Below, in pieces: positions 1-8,800 of a stretch of 16,787 nt of DNA. The translations under genes and the position numbers were made by a program. The stretch lies in NCBI GenBank assembly GCA_013202315.1, contig JABMRZ010000555.1, positions 1-16,787 on the forward strand, in the 5' to 3' direction. A model generated the notes under the pieces. That model had not been told where the DNA came from. It searched no databases and saw only the letters and a list, made by a program, of their open reading frames with translations. The DNA is from Candidatus Tariuqbacter arcticus (lineage in GTDB: Bacteria > Electryoneota > Tariuqbacteria > Tariuqbacterales > Tariuqbacteraceae). Within the stretch, counting starts at the first letter, position 1; each line of letters opens with the position of its first letter.

Positions 1-55
1 ATCTAAGAGAATTACTCTGACATTTGACATTAATAACCAGATTATGGAGACCACA

Positions 56-298
56 ATGACACAATACAAATACACGGTTATTTTTGAACCGGCGGAAGAA
101 GGGGGGTATGTAGTGCGTGTGCCCGCACTGCCGGGCTGCTATACTCAAGGCGAAACTTTGGAAGAAGCCAAGGAAATGGCTAAGGAGGCGATCGCTTGTC
201 ATCTCGAGTCGCTTCTGAAAAATGGTCTACCCATCCCGGATGAAGACGACTCAACAGCCAATATGACCCTTGCCGACCGGGTTGCCGTATCCGTCTAA
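56..298 (+). CDS. hicB: HicB-like antitoxin domain protein
   Basis: An 80-aa protein made almost entirely of a HicB-like fold. The stretch from YTVIFEPAEEGGYVVRVPAL through PGCYTQGETLEEA to LESLLKNGLPIP matches the core pattern of HicB family antitoxins (beta strands with the VPxLPGC motif, then a helix). It lacks the C-terminal DNA-binding helix-turn-helix of long HicB proteins, so it belongs to the short type. HicB proteins neutralise the HicA RNase toxin; that role is family knowledge. I chose the ATG at 56 over the in-frame ATG at 44 because a GGAGA ribosome-binding site at 46-50 lies 5 bases before it and would fall inside the longer reading frame. No intact hicA is visible; a possible remnant follows at 302. 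The toxin gene could lie upstream of the window, or this could be an orphan HicB-like protein with another role. Confidence 0.85.
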   Translation: MTQYKYTVIFEPAEEGGYVVRVPALPGCYTQGETLEEAKEMAKEAIACHLESLLKNGLPIPDEDDSTANMTLADRVAVSV

Positions 299-301
299 CT
301 A

Positions 302-364
302 ATGACTCCTAAAAATACACCTACTACCGTTTATGCTCGGGACATTATTGACTTAAAACAGTGA
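302..364 (+). pseudogene. Possible hicA 5' remnant
   Basis: A 20-codon reading frame starts 3 bases after the hicB stop. Its short product has PKNTPTTVYARDIID, which loosely resembles the N-terminus of HicA toxins (basic start, a Pro, then an A-[RK]-[DE]-[VI]-I helix). The rest of a HicA protein (the GF and GSH motifs) is not found in any frame downstream. It may be a truncated hicA, but at this length a chance match is quite possible. Confidence 0.22.
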
Positions 365-376
365 CAATAATACTAT
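348..376 (+). promoter_or_regulatory. Candidate promoter for atpG-D-C
   Basis: TTGACT at 348-353 and TACTAT at 371-376 are separated by 17 bases (5/6 and 4/6 matches to the sigma70 consensus). The site lies about 65 bases upstream of atpG in an AT-rich gap. The -35 box overlaps the end of the possible hicA remnant. AT-rich DNA produces such matches by chance, so confidence is limited. Confidence 0.35.
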
Positions 377-441
377 TGATCCATATTATATAAGTCTATG
401 AGAATTTTTACACTTTTAACTTTTAATTTTTAACTGTTTAT

Positions 442-1284
442 ATGTCAACATTAAAAGTGATACGGCGGCGGATAGCGTCGGTCAAGTCGACTCAGAAAAT
501 CACCCGGGCGATGCAGATGGTGGCGGCGGCTAAGCTGCACCGGGCGCAGATGAACATCGAAAAGGCGCGCCCATATACATTGAAGCTGAGGGACACCATC
601 GCTTCGTTGGTCATCCGCACCGATCCCAATCGCCATCCGCTGTTGGCGGTGCGGGAGCCGGAAAAGACCGCGATTATGATTGTTACCGGCGATAGGGGAT
701 TGTGCGGCAGCTTCAATTCCAATATCATCCGTAAAGCCGAAGCGGCGATGCAGGGCGGTGAAGAGCTCATCCTGGTGGGAAAAAAGGGAGTGGAATATTT
801 CGGCAAGCGGGGTTATAATGTGGCGCAGAAGCATTCAGGCATCTTCCGATATCTGAATTTCGGGAACGCCACTGCCATCGGAGAAATGCTCAACCGGTAT
901 TACTGCGAGCAAGAACTCGACCGGGTGCTGTTGATTTACAATGAATTCAAATCGGCGGTTCAGCAGTATGTGGTGCTGGAGCAATTGCTGCCGCTGAAGC
1001 CGGCTGAGATTGGGGAAGCCAATCCGGTGGAATATATATACGAACCTTCCGCGGCGGCGGTGCTGGATGCGATTTTGCCGCTGAATTTGAATATGCAGAT
1101 ATGGCGGGTATTGTTGGAATCGAACGCCGCCGAACAAGGCGCTCGGATGACGGCGATGGAGAACGCCACCGACGCTGCTCAGGAGATGATAGAAACCCTG
1201 ACCCTGCATTACAACAAGGCTCGGCAGGCAACCATCACCAGGGAAATTATGGACATAGTCGGCGGGTCGATTGGGATGGAATGA
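442..1284 (+). CDS. atpG: F1 ATP synthase gamma subunit
   Basis: Encodes the 280-aa central rotor stalk of F1Fo ATP synthase, close to the usual 285-290 aa. Two long helices that form the coiled-coil shaft are clear. The N-terminal one (residues about 5-50) has IRRRIASVKSTQKITRAM followed by VAAAKL. The C-terminal one (about 234-275) has MTAMENATDAA and YNKARQATITREIMDIVGG. The Rossmann-like middle part has the conserved TGDRGLCGSFN at 82-92. The protein turns inside the alpha3-beta3 ring on the cytoplasmic face of the membrane and couples proton flow to ATP synthesis. There is no recognisable Shine-Dalgarno sequence before the ATG; the leader is an AT-rich TTTTAACT-type repeat. It is followed by atpD after 78 bases. 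The upstream neighbour is a HicB gene rather than atpA, so the operon is split or interrupted here. Confidence 0.97.
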   Translation: MSTLKVIRRRIASVKSTQKITRAMQMVAAAKLHRAQMNIEKARPYTLKLRDTIASLVIRTDPNRHPLLAVREPEKTAIMIVTGDRGLCGSFNSNIIRKAEAAMQGGEELILVGKKGVEYFGKRGYNVAQKHSGIFRYLNFGNATAIGEMLNRYYCEQELDRVLLIYNEFKSAVQQYVVLEQLLPLKPAEIGEANPVEYIYEPSAAAVLDAILPLNLNMQIWRVLLESNAAEQGARMTAMENATDAAQEMIETLTLHYNKARQATITREIMDIVGGSIGME

Positions 1285-1362
1285 AGAATGAAGAATTTAA
1301 AATTTAAAATGCTGGACGCTGAGAAAAATCTTACAAATCCAAAATAAACAGAACGATTATCT

Positions 1363-2760
1363 ATGAACAAAGGAAAAGTATTACGCGTAATCGGCGCGGT
1401 AGTCGATGTTGTATTTCAAGAGGGTGAACTGCCGAAAATCTACAACGCATTAAGAGCCAAGCGCGCTGACGATTCGGAATTAGTGCTGGAAGTCCAGCGT
1501 CATCTTGGGGAGGCGAAGGTTCGCACCGTAGCGATGGACAGCACCGAAGGTATGGTGCGGGGTTCGGAAGTTATCGATACCGGCTCACCCATAAAAATGC
1601 CGGTGGGACCCAATACTTTGGGCCGTCTGATTAATTTGACCGGCGACGCTATCGATGAATTGGGTCCGATTGAGACCGATACTTATTATCCGATTCACCA
1701 TCCGCCGCCCAAATTTGAGGATTTGAGCACCACTTCCGAGATGTTTGAGACCGGCATCAAGGTGGTCGACCTTTTAGAACCGTATTCCAAGGGCGGTAAA
1801 ACGGGGCTGTTCGGCGGGGCAGGCGTGGGCAAGACCGTTTTGATTATGGAGCTCATCCACAACATAGCCACCGAACATGGCGGGTATTCTGTATTTGGAG
1901 GGGTGGGCGAAAGGACTCGCGAGGGTAATGACCTTTGGCTTGAAATGAAGGAGTCGGGCGTTTTGGCCAAGACCGCTATGGTTTTCGGTCAGATGAATGA
2001 ACCTCCGGGCGCCCGCGCAAGGGTGGGGCTGTCGGCGTTGGCGTGTGCGGAGTATTTCCGCGATGAAGAAGGGAAGGATGTGCTGCTGTTCATCGACAAT
2101 ATATTCCGCTTCACTCAAGCCGGTTCCGAGGTATCGGCTCTTTTGGGTCGTTTGCCTTCGGCGGTGGGTTATCAGCCGACTTTGGCGACGGAGATGGGGG
2201 AACTTCAGGAACGGATTGCCTCTACCAAGAGGGGTTCAATCACCTCGGTTCAGGCGATATATGTTCCCGCGGACGATTTGACCGATCCTGCTCCGGCGAC
2301 GACATTCTCCCACCTGGATGCTACTACGGTACTTTCCAGACAGATTGCTGAATTGGGGATTTACCCGGCGGTTGACCCGTTGGACAGTACTTCCCGCATT
2401 ATGGATCCGAATATCTTGGGCGAGGAACATTATAATATCGCCCGTCAGGTGCAGGAGATTCTCCAAAGGTATAGGGATTTGCAGGATATCATTGCGATTT
2501 TGGGTATGGATGAACTTTCCGACGAGGACAAGATAATTGTATCACGGGCGCGAAAGATACAGAAATTCCTTTCCCAGCCCTTTTTTGTGGCGGAAGCGTT
2601 CACCGGAACTCCGGGAAAATATGTCAAGCTTCAGGAAACTATAAGAGGATTCAAGGGCATTGTCGAGGGGGAATTCGATGATCTGCCGGAGCAGGCGTTT
2701 TATATGGTGGGAGCGATTGAGGAAGTTATCGAGGCTGCTGAAAGGATGAAAGCGATATAG
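1363..2760 (+). CDS. atpD: F1 ATP synthase beta subunit (catalytic)
   Basis: A 465-aa catalytic subunit, full length for the family. Residues 1-75 form the N-terminal beta barrel (VLRVIGAVVDVVF). The P-loop GGAGVGKT is at 151-158. The catalytic Glu is in GERTREG (Glu183), and Walker B is VLLFID at 240-245. The ALLGRLPSAVGYQPTLATEM region is intact, and the DELSEED loop reads DELSDED at 383-389, the contact that pushes the gamma shaft. All catalytic residues I can check are present, so it should bind and interconvert ADP/ATP at the alpha-beta interface. It has no good ribosome-binding site; the 78-base gap from atpG contains a GAAGAAT and ATTTAAAATTTAAAAT repeat. Its TAG stop forms the first bases of a palindromic repeat element (2758-2799), which separates it from atpC. 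Confidence 0.98.
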   Translation: MNKGKVLRVIGAVVDVVFQEGELPKIYNALRAKRADDSELVLEVQRHLGEAKVRTVAMDSTEGMVRGSEVIDTGSPIKMPVGPNTLGRLINLTGDAIDELGPIETDTYYPIHHPPPKFEDLSTTSEMFETGIKVVDLLEPYSKGGKTGLFGGAGVGKTVLIMELIHNIATEHGGYSVFGGVGERTREGNDLWLEMKESGVLAKTAMVFGQMNEPPGARARVGLSALACAEYFRDEEGKDVLLFIDNIFRFTQAGSEVSALLGRLPSAVGYQPTLATEMGELQERIASTKRGSITSVQAIYVPADDLTDPAPATTFSHLDATTVLSRQIAELGIYPAVDPLDSTSRIMDPNILGEEHYNIARQVQEILQRYRDLQDIIAILGMDELSDEDKIIVSRARKIQKFLSQPFFVAEAFTGTPGKYVKLQETIRGFKGIVEGEFDDLPEQAFYMVGAIEEVIEAAERMKAI

Positions 2761-2799
2761 GCGCTAATTGCGCTGACATCGACAAAGGATTGTCGATAT
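2758..2799 (+). repeat. 42-bp palindromic repeat, copy 1
   Basis: The element reads TAGGCGCT, 12 bases, ATCGACAA, AGGA, TTGTCGAT, AT. The arms 2778-2785 and 2790-2797 form a perfect 8-bp stem with a tetraloop. A copy of exactly the same length lies at 16725-16766 on the other strand, with about 32 of 42 bases identical by hand alignment. The first three bases of this copy are the atpD stop codon. No T-run follows, so it is not a classical terminator; it could act as an RNA processing or stability hairpin between atpD and atpC. Confidence 0.6.
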
Positions 2800-2827
2800 A
2801 ATTACATTGAAAATAGTAAGAAGGTAT

Positions 2828-2847
2828 GAAAGTGTGAAAGTATGAAA
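2828..2847 (+). repeat. GAAAGTRT short tandem repeat
   Basis: Two 8-base units (GAAAGTGT, GAAAGTAT) and a partial third unit lie in the atpD-atpC gap. The same unit occurs in three perfect copies at 5740-5763, also just after a stop codon. Reading frames across it on the minus strand give repetitive peptides (FHTFTLSY) and are not credible genes. Confidence 0.6.
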
Positions 2848-3013
2848 GGAAAAACATTCGCGGTAATCATAATAGAACCAATGCTCGAATATCGAACAGG
2901 GGATGCTGAAGAACAGGTGAATAACAGTAAGAAGCTTATGTGAATCAATGGCTTTTATTATAACTCGATTTTCAGAGAAGAGTATTGCAAATAAAATAAT
3001 AATATAGAGACAA

Positions 3014-3421
3014 ATGTCTGCACCGAAATTCAGATTGGAAGTTGTCACACCCGAAGGGGTAGTTTTCAGTAAGGATGTGGTATCTTTCAAGGCTCCGGGT
3101 TCAGAGGGTCAATTTGGGGTTTTGGCGAACCATGCTCCTTTTATGACCAGTTTAGAGATAGGACCCATCGAGTTATTCGATGGTAGTGAAAGCTATTATT
3201 TAGCTACCACCGGCGGTTTCACCGAAGTGCTGCCACACAAGACTATAATACTCGCTGAGACCGCAGAAACCAAGGGCGAAATCGACATAGAGCGGGCTAG
3301 GACTTCATTGGAACGCGCTCAAAAGCGGCTTGAGGCAAAATCGCCGGATTTGGATGTTGAAAGAGCGCAGCTTTCCTTGCATCGAGCCCTCAACAGGCTG
3401 CGGGTTGTCGGGGTGAAATAA
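3014..3421 (+). CDS. atpC: F1 ATP synthase epsilon subunit
   Basis: A 135-aa epsilon subunit of normal length. The N-terminal beta sandwich (about residues 5-88) has the family pattern LEVVTPEGVVF, SFKAPGSEGQFGVLANHAPF and YYLATTGGFTEV. The C-terminal helical hairpin (about 93-135) has EIDIERARTSLERAQKRLE. It joins gamma to the c-ring, and its C-terminal helices can inhibit ATP hydrolysis. Placement after atpD is canonical, but the 253-base gap is unusually long for atpD-atpC and is filled with repeats. The start ATG has only a weak GAGA element upstream. Confidence 0.95.
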   Translation: MSAPKFRLEVVTPEGVVFSKDVVSFKAPGSEGQFGVLANHAPFMTSLEIGPIELFDGSESYYLATTGGFTEVLPHKTIILAETAETKGEIDIERARTSLERAQKRLEAKSPDLDVERAQLSLHRALNRLRVVGVK

Positions 3422-3445
3422 ATTCAGTATTTATTGAGAAAAATA

Positions 3446-3473
3446 TTGACAAAGCCAAAAAATCTCCTATATT
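3446..3473 (+). promoter_or_regulatory. Strong sigma70-like promoter
   Basis: TTGACA at 3446-3451 (6/6) and TATATT at 3468-3473 (5/6) are separated by 16 bases. It lies 25 bases after the atpC stop and about 105 bases before the 715-aa TPR gene. This is the best promoter match I see in the window, and it suggests the TPR/motor region has its own transcript separate from the atp genes. Confidence 0.6.
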
Positions 3474-3577
3474 ATACTGGAGTTAAGGTTTTGCAGTTTA
3501 TAGTTATCGCTTAAGTATAAATCTGGTATGCCCGCAGTCCTTCCTTATTATTAATCCAAATCAATCGGCTTATCATT

Positions 3578-5725
3578 ATGGCATCAAAGATTTCGTTTAG
3601 GATTGTCATTATAGCGTTGATGGCGTTCGGTTGGATTTTTTTCATTATGAGCCCGCTTCAGGCTCAACTCCCCTTAGAGACATCGGAAGATACACTCACC
3701 CGTTATCAAGATTATTCCAGGATATATTATCAGATTAAGAGCAGGGAGTTTTCCACTGAAATAATCCCGTTGGAGAAGTATCTGATTCATCTGCTTGACG
3801 GGGTGAATTATGAGATATCCAAGCGCAAATATGTGACTTATGAGGCGCTGGATTTTCTCTCTTCGGATGAGATGTCCCGTATGGCGGTGAGGTTCGCCGG
3901 TTCAGACAAGGGGAATTATTTCGCTCGCAAATATGAGTATTGGGAACAGTATCAATTAAATGAATTATATTTGCAAATTGACCGAGCTTTACGAGTAAAG
4001 AAACGGCTCTTCGACCATGGTATCCTTGAACATCAGCAGAGGATGTTCAAGCAGGATTTGGAAGCGGCTTGCAGGGTTATGGGGGAAGGGGAATTGGGAA
4101 TGGCTATTATGCTCTTTCAACATATGATGGAGTTCTATGATTATGAAAACAATGATGACATAATTTATTATTTGGGCGAGGCGTATTATGAATCTAGGCA
4201 GTTTGTTGCCGCTGAGACCGAATTGAATCGTTTGATGGTGGAATATCCCCAATCCGATTATTTTGAACCGGCATTATATCGCTGTATTACTTTGAGTTAT
4301 AATCGAAACGATTATGAAACCGCACATCGGCTATATTCGGTTTTTGAGCGGCGCGGTGAAGACGAGTGGAAATTTAAGAAGGATGTTATTTATTTCATAG
4401 AGGGTTCCGCATCATTTCGGGAAGGCGGTTATGAAAAGGCTTTGAGAATATTTACTAAAATCTCGGAGGATTCTAAATATTATCGAAAGGCGAGATATTT
4501 TTCCGGTCAGTGTTTGAACCATTTAGGGAGATATGAGGATGCGGTTGAACAATTCGATTGGGTGATTTCGACTAAGAAGGGGACTTTCGATGTGTTATTC
4601 GAGGAGTCAGCTATCGCCGCCGGGGATATTTTGGTCGCTTTGGAAGAATGGGATGAAGGGTGGGGATATTATCGGCTGATTCATGAGATGTCCCCGAAAT
4701 TGCCGCGAGCGTTGATAGGGCAGGGAGTATGCAGGCTCTTGCGGGAGGAATTCGATATGGCTGATTCATTAGCTGACAGCGTGCTTGTGAATTACAGCAA
4801 TACCAGATATGTCTTTATGGCTCACAGTTTAATGGCGAGGTGCCGGCAGAAGAGGGGAGATTTGGGAGCCGCTGAAGAGCAATACAGCGTCATACTCGAA
4901 CAGAGTGGAACTAAAATCGGGCTGGTCAACTATTATTCCGAGAAATTGAGACTCATATACCTTGTAAATGAGTTGAGAAATTGTGAAGAGAGTGTGCTGG
5001 CTGTAGGCGATGAGGAATTATTTAACTGTTATTGGGCTTTGCGAAAGGATACAGAGAGAATCACTAAGCGCTTGATGTTCACTGAAATAAAGCAGGTTGA
5101 GCCTGAGTTTGGGGGTTTTATAGAGGAGAAGCTCAAGATAATCCAATTGATGGAGGATTTCACCGCTTTAACCGATGATCTCATAAAGCTGAAAGATTTG
5201 AATATTATCAAGCAGTATCGAACTTTTCAGGATAAATTATTAGATTTGAACACAATGGTTACAGCCGCTGGCTATGGAAGACTTCAGAAACTGCCGAATT
5301 ATTATACAGTTACCGAAGGTGATTTCAATAAGGCGGCGTTGGATTCTCTTTACCAGGTTACTTCGAGGGAATTGAACGAGTTGGAAGAAGACTTAATCGC
5401 CGCATCCATAGCTTTGGCAGGTGTGGATGAGGGGATTGAGCCGGAAGAACGGTTTATAATGCTGGAAACGGTGAATAATATTCGTGAATGGCGCCGTAAG
5501 CTCGATTTGCGGTTGAGCGGGGCGGTTAAGCGTTTGGGGATTAGGGAAGAACTTGATTTGACCAGGTGGAATCATATAGCTTTTCATAAGAGTATGGTGC
5601 CCGGTTCGGATTTTGAGGATTTAAAGGAGAGGCAAAGGCGAATAAAAGAGATAGATGAATATCTTCGGGCTCTGGGCAATATTGCTTATCAGTTGGGAAT
5701 AAATCTGCGGGAACTACAGTATTGA
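3578..5725 (+). CDS. Exported TPR-repeat protein (715 aa)
   Basis: The N-terminus is a signal peptide: a basic start, a hydrophobic core at about residues 9-24, and an LQA|Q signal peptidase I site after residue 29. There is no lipobox Cys, so it should be a soluble or peripherally attached periplasmic protein. Residues about 175-460 contain degenerate TPR units, for example IIYYLGEAYYESRQFVAAE with EYPQSDYFEPALYR, and ARYFSGQCLNHLGRYEDAVEQF. These resemble the repeats of BamD/YbgF-type envelope proteins. Residues about 460-715 are charged, probably helical, and not recognised. TPR proteins act as scaffolds, so no enzyme function is claimed. It is preceded by a strong promoter and followed after 164 bases by a second, larger TPR gene with a similar signal peptide. 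Transcription together with the ExbB/ExbD block is plausible but not shown. The ribosome-binding site is weak. Confidence 0.85.
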   Translation: MASKISFRIVIIALMAFGWIFFIMSPLQAQLPLETSEDTLTRYQDYSRIYYQIKSREFSTEIIPLEKYLIHLLDGVNYEISKRKYVTYEALDFLSSDEMSRMAVRFAGSDKGNYFARKYEYWEQYQLNELYLQIDRALRVKKRLFDHGILEHQQRMFKQDLEAACRVMGEGELGMAIMLFQHMMEFYDYENNDDIIYYLGEAYYESRQFVAAETELNRLMVEYPQSDYFEPALYRCITLSYNRNDYETAHRLYSVFERRGEDEWKFKKDVIYFIEGSASFREGGYEKALRIFTKISEDSKYYRKARYFSGQCLNHLGRYEDAVEQFDWVISTKKGTFDVLFEESAIAAGDILVALEEWDEGWGYYRLIHEMSPKLPRALIGQGVCRLLREEFDMADSLADSVLVNYSNTRYVFMAHSLMARCRQKRGDLGAAEEQYSVILEQSGTKIGLVNYYSEKLRLIYLVNELRNCEESVLAVGDEELFNCYWALRKDTERITKRLMFTEIKQVEPEFGGFIEEKLKIIQLMEDFTALTDDLIKLKDLNIIKQYRTFQDKLLDLNTMVTAAGYGRLQKLPNYYTVTEGDFNKAALDSLYQVTSRELNELEEDLIAASIALAGVDEGIEPEERFIMLETVNNIREWRRKLDLRLSGAVKRLGIREELDLTRWNHIAFHKSMVPGSDFEDLKERQRRIKEIDEYLRALGNIAYQLGINLRELQY

Positions 5726-5739
5726 AAGTGTAGAAGTGT

Positions 5740-5763
5740 GAAAGTATGAAAGTATGAAAGTAT
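5740..5763 (+). repeat. GAAAGTAT x3 tandem repeat
   Basis: Three perfect consecutive copies of the 8-base unit GAAAGTAT, with imperfect units (GAAAGTGTAGAAGTGT) just before and GAAATGA after. The repeat begins within 15 bases of the stop codon of the first TPR gene. A related array lies at 2828-2847 after atpD. Confidence 0.75.
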
Positions 5764-5889
5764 GAAATGAGGTTGTTTCGGGATATATGGTTGTTATGGT
5801 GGATAGTATGCGCAATTCAGCGAAGAGGCGTATTTGATAATCATTAAATTTTTCTAACATTTTTAATCAATTAAGGCTTAAGGATCATT

Positions 5890-8800
5890 ATGAAAGACTA
5901 TATCCTTAAGGCGGTATTCATCAATATTCTGCTGTTGGGAACAGCGTTTTTAGCGCCTTCAGTTCAAGCGCAGGAACCCGACACATTGGATGCGGCTCAA
6001 GAATTAGATTCCTTAGTTGAATCTGAGGAGACTGTGATTGAGTTCACTGAGGAGGATCTTTCTTTTTCCGATATAATCGCCGCGGCGGACACACTGCTTT
6101 CCAGTGAAGGTCAGCTTATTCTTGAGGGCAAGATAATCGCTATCGATTTATATGAGATGAGGAAATTGAAGCCTATGTTAGAATCCAAGGATGATATTTC
6201 TCTATTGAATCGGTATCACGATTTAGAGGAGCGGTTCACTGGATTATTAAAAAAAATAGAACTTGCGGTGTTGACAACTTATACGGTGGATGAATGGAAG
6301 TGTCTTCGGGAGGATTACGAGCTGGAGCGTGAAGAGACTATGGAATACATTGAAGCGTTGACCGATTCATTGGTATTGACTTATGCGCCGATGTTCACCT
6401 GCAGTAAAGGCAAGCGGCTGTTGGCAAATGTTGAAGACCAAGACAAGTTAGTGGAGGATTTCTATTATCGTTTGGGTGTTTTATATTTAGAGCAGGCTGA
6501 ACTGCACTATGAAAGGGAATCATTCGCTTGGGATGATTTGGTCGACTCGCTGTCGTTTTTCCCCGATGCGGAAATCCCGCCTGAACCGGTAATGGATTAT
6601 TCCTTGGCGACAAGCAGATTTGAAGAGATGTTGGACAGATTTCCCGATTCTGAATACAGCGATGACGCTCTGTATAGTCTGGCTTATATAATGAGCCGGA
6701 GTTCGGATGATAAGGTTAAGCTTTCGGGTGTGGCTCTTTTGGAGGAGTTTTCGCAGAGATATCTTTATAGTCCTTATTATCCCGAAGTGGAGATGAGGCT
6801 GGGGGAGTATTATTTCAATCATCCCGACAGTAAAACCGATTCGACATTCGGTATAGTGGACGCCGCCATTAGACATTATACGGAAGTCCTGAATTATCCC
6901 GAAGAACCTCAGTATAGCAATGCGCTTTATAGATTGGGCTGGGCTTACTATTTGAAGGATGAGTATGAGGGCGCAATAAAGTATTTCACCCGGACCATCG
7001 ATGAGACATTAGAGAAGATGCAGCGGGGGACTTATTCAAATTTAATGGAGGAATCCATTGAGAATTTGAGTCAGTCTTTTGTCACAGGCACAGAGACTAC
7101 TTACGCCGGTATCGGTTCAGCGGTGGAATTTTTACGGGATGATCCTATGCGGCTTGAATTGTTCGGCGATCAGATGATCAGGCGGATTGGTGATATCTAT
7201 CAAAACGATATGGCGGATTTTCAAAATGCGATTCAAGCGTATGATACTTTATTGATGATTTTCCCGAACGATCCTAAGGCTCCCGAAATACAGCGCCAGA
7301 AGATTAAATGCTATGAAAGTATGGAGGTTGTCGATAGGGAACGAGTGATGGAAGAGAGATACAGGCTGTTTGAGATGTTCAATCATACGAGTTCGTGGAC
7401 GCATGCGCAGAGCGATTCTCAGCTTGCCAAGAAAGCGAACCTGTTGGCGGAGAAGAATCTTAGGGAAATTGTCGATGAAAGCATAAAGTTATCCTCTGAG
7501 ACCAATGAACAGGAGGATTATGAAAAGGCGGTTAAATTAAGTCAAACTTATGTCGATTATTATCCCAACACTACCGAGACCTACAGGATTCACAATAATT
7601 ATGCTGCAATGCTGACTCTATATATGAATGACTATCTGTCCGCATTGCAGGAGAACATAAATGTGACGCGAAAATATTTAATGGGGGAATATCACGAACA
7701 ATGCGCGGATGACGCTGTTGCTTGCGCATTTAAATTAATGGATATGGAGAAAGCGGGGGGGGTTATTCTACCGCCAAAGGAAGAAATCGAAATCGAATTG
7801 CCGCCGGATGTCATTGCTCGGATTCCCTATCTGGGAGACAATCCGCTCCTTACATCTGAAGTCCTGTATTTCTATACTGTGCAGAATTACCTTGACCTTT
7901 TCCCCAAGGGCAAGCACTGTGATATATACCTTCTGAGTGCAGGTGTTCTATATTATCGGCACGAAAGGTATGCCGATTCCCGCTACTATTTAGAAAGGTT
8001 AAAGAATGACTTTAAGGATTCGCCCAAGTGGGAAGAGACTTGCAAGATCATACTTGAGGGTTATTTCATCAGCGGGGATTATGCGAGTTCGGAGAAGCTT
8101 TCCAAGGAATTGCGGGCGCAGGCAGGGGATTTATCGCCGGAGTTGAAGGCGTTGGCGGAATCGAGGGTTGGTGAATCCATTTATAAGCAGGGGAAGAGTT
8201 ATGAGGACAGAGGTGAATTTGTTCGGGCGGGTTCGGAATACAAGCGTGTGGCTATGGAATCGCCGAGAGTCGATTTCGCCGATGACGCACTCTGGGAATC
8301 CGGTCGTCAGTTTATGAACGCCGCGGCGAAGGACAGCGCCGCTTTGGAAAGTGGTGCAGTTTCAACAGTGTGGGACAGCGCTATAGTATCATTCGATTTA
8401 CTTGCCGTTAATTACCCTAATTCTGAGTGGTCGGTGAAGTCGCTGAATAATATTGCATTCATTTATCAGAACAATTTGGATGATAAGATAAAAGCGGCGA
8501 GCGGGTTTGAACGGCTGTATGACACATACCGGGATTCTGCGAATGCCAGGCGGGCATTGATAAACGCCGGTGTGAATTATACTGAATTGGATAGTTTTGA
8601 CGCCGCTCTTCGAGTCAACGAAAAATATCTCAGGGCTTTTGGTGAGGATACGGACGATGATAATGTAATCAGGATCTTGTATGACAATGCCGAGCTTTAT
8701 TTGAATAAGGGCAATATCACGCGGGCAATCAACGCATTTTCAGATTTCACCCGGAAATTTCCTAATGATCCTCGGAATGTCAGAGCGGAATACCAAATTG

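Noticed and set aside
24..29. TTGACA as a -35 box for hicB
   Set aside because: No -10-like hexamer occurs at 16-18 bases; that position is already the GGAGA ribosome-binding site.
2764..3090. A 108-codon minus-strand frame across the atpD-atpC gap
   Set aside because: It overlaps the start of atpC, has no ribosome-binding site, and part of it is translated from GAAAGTRT repeats and the palindromic element.
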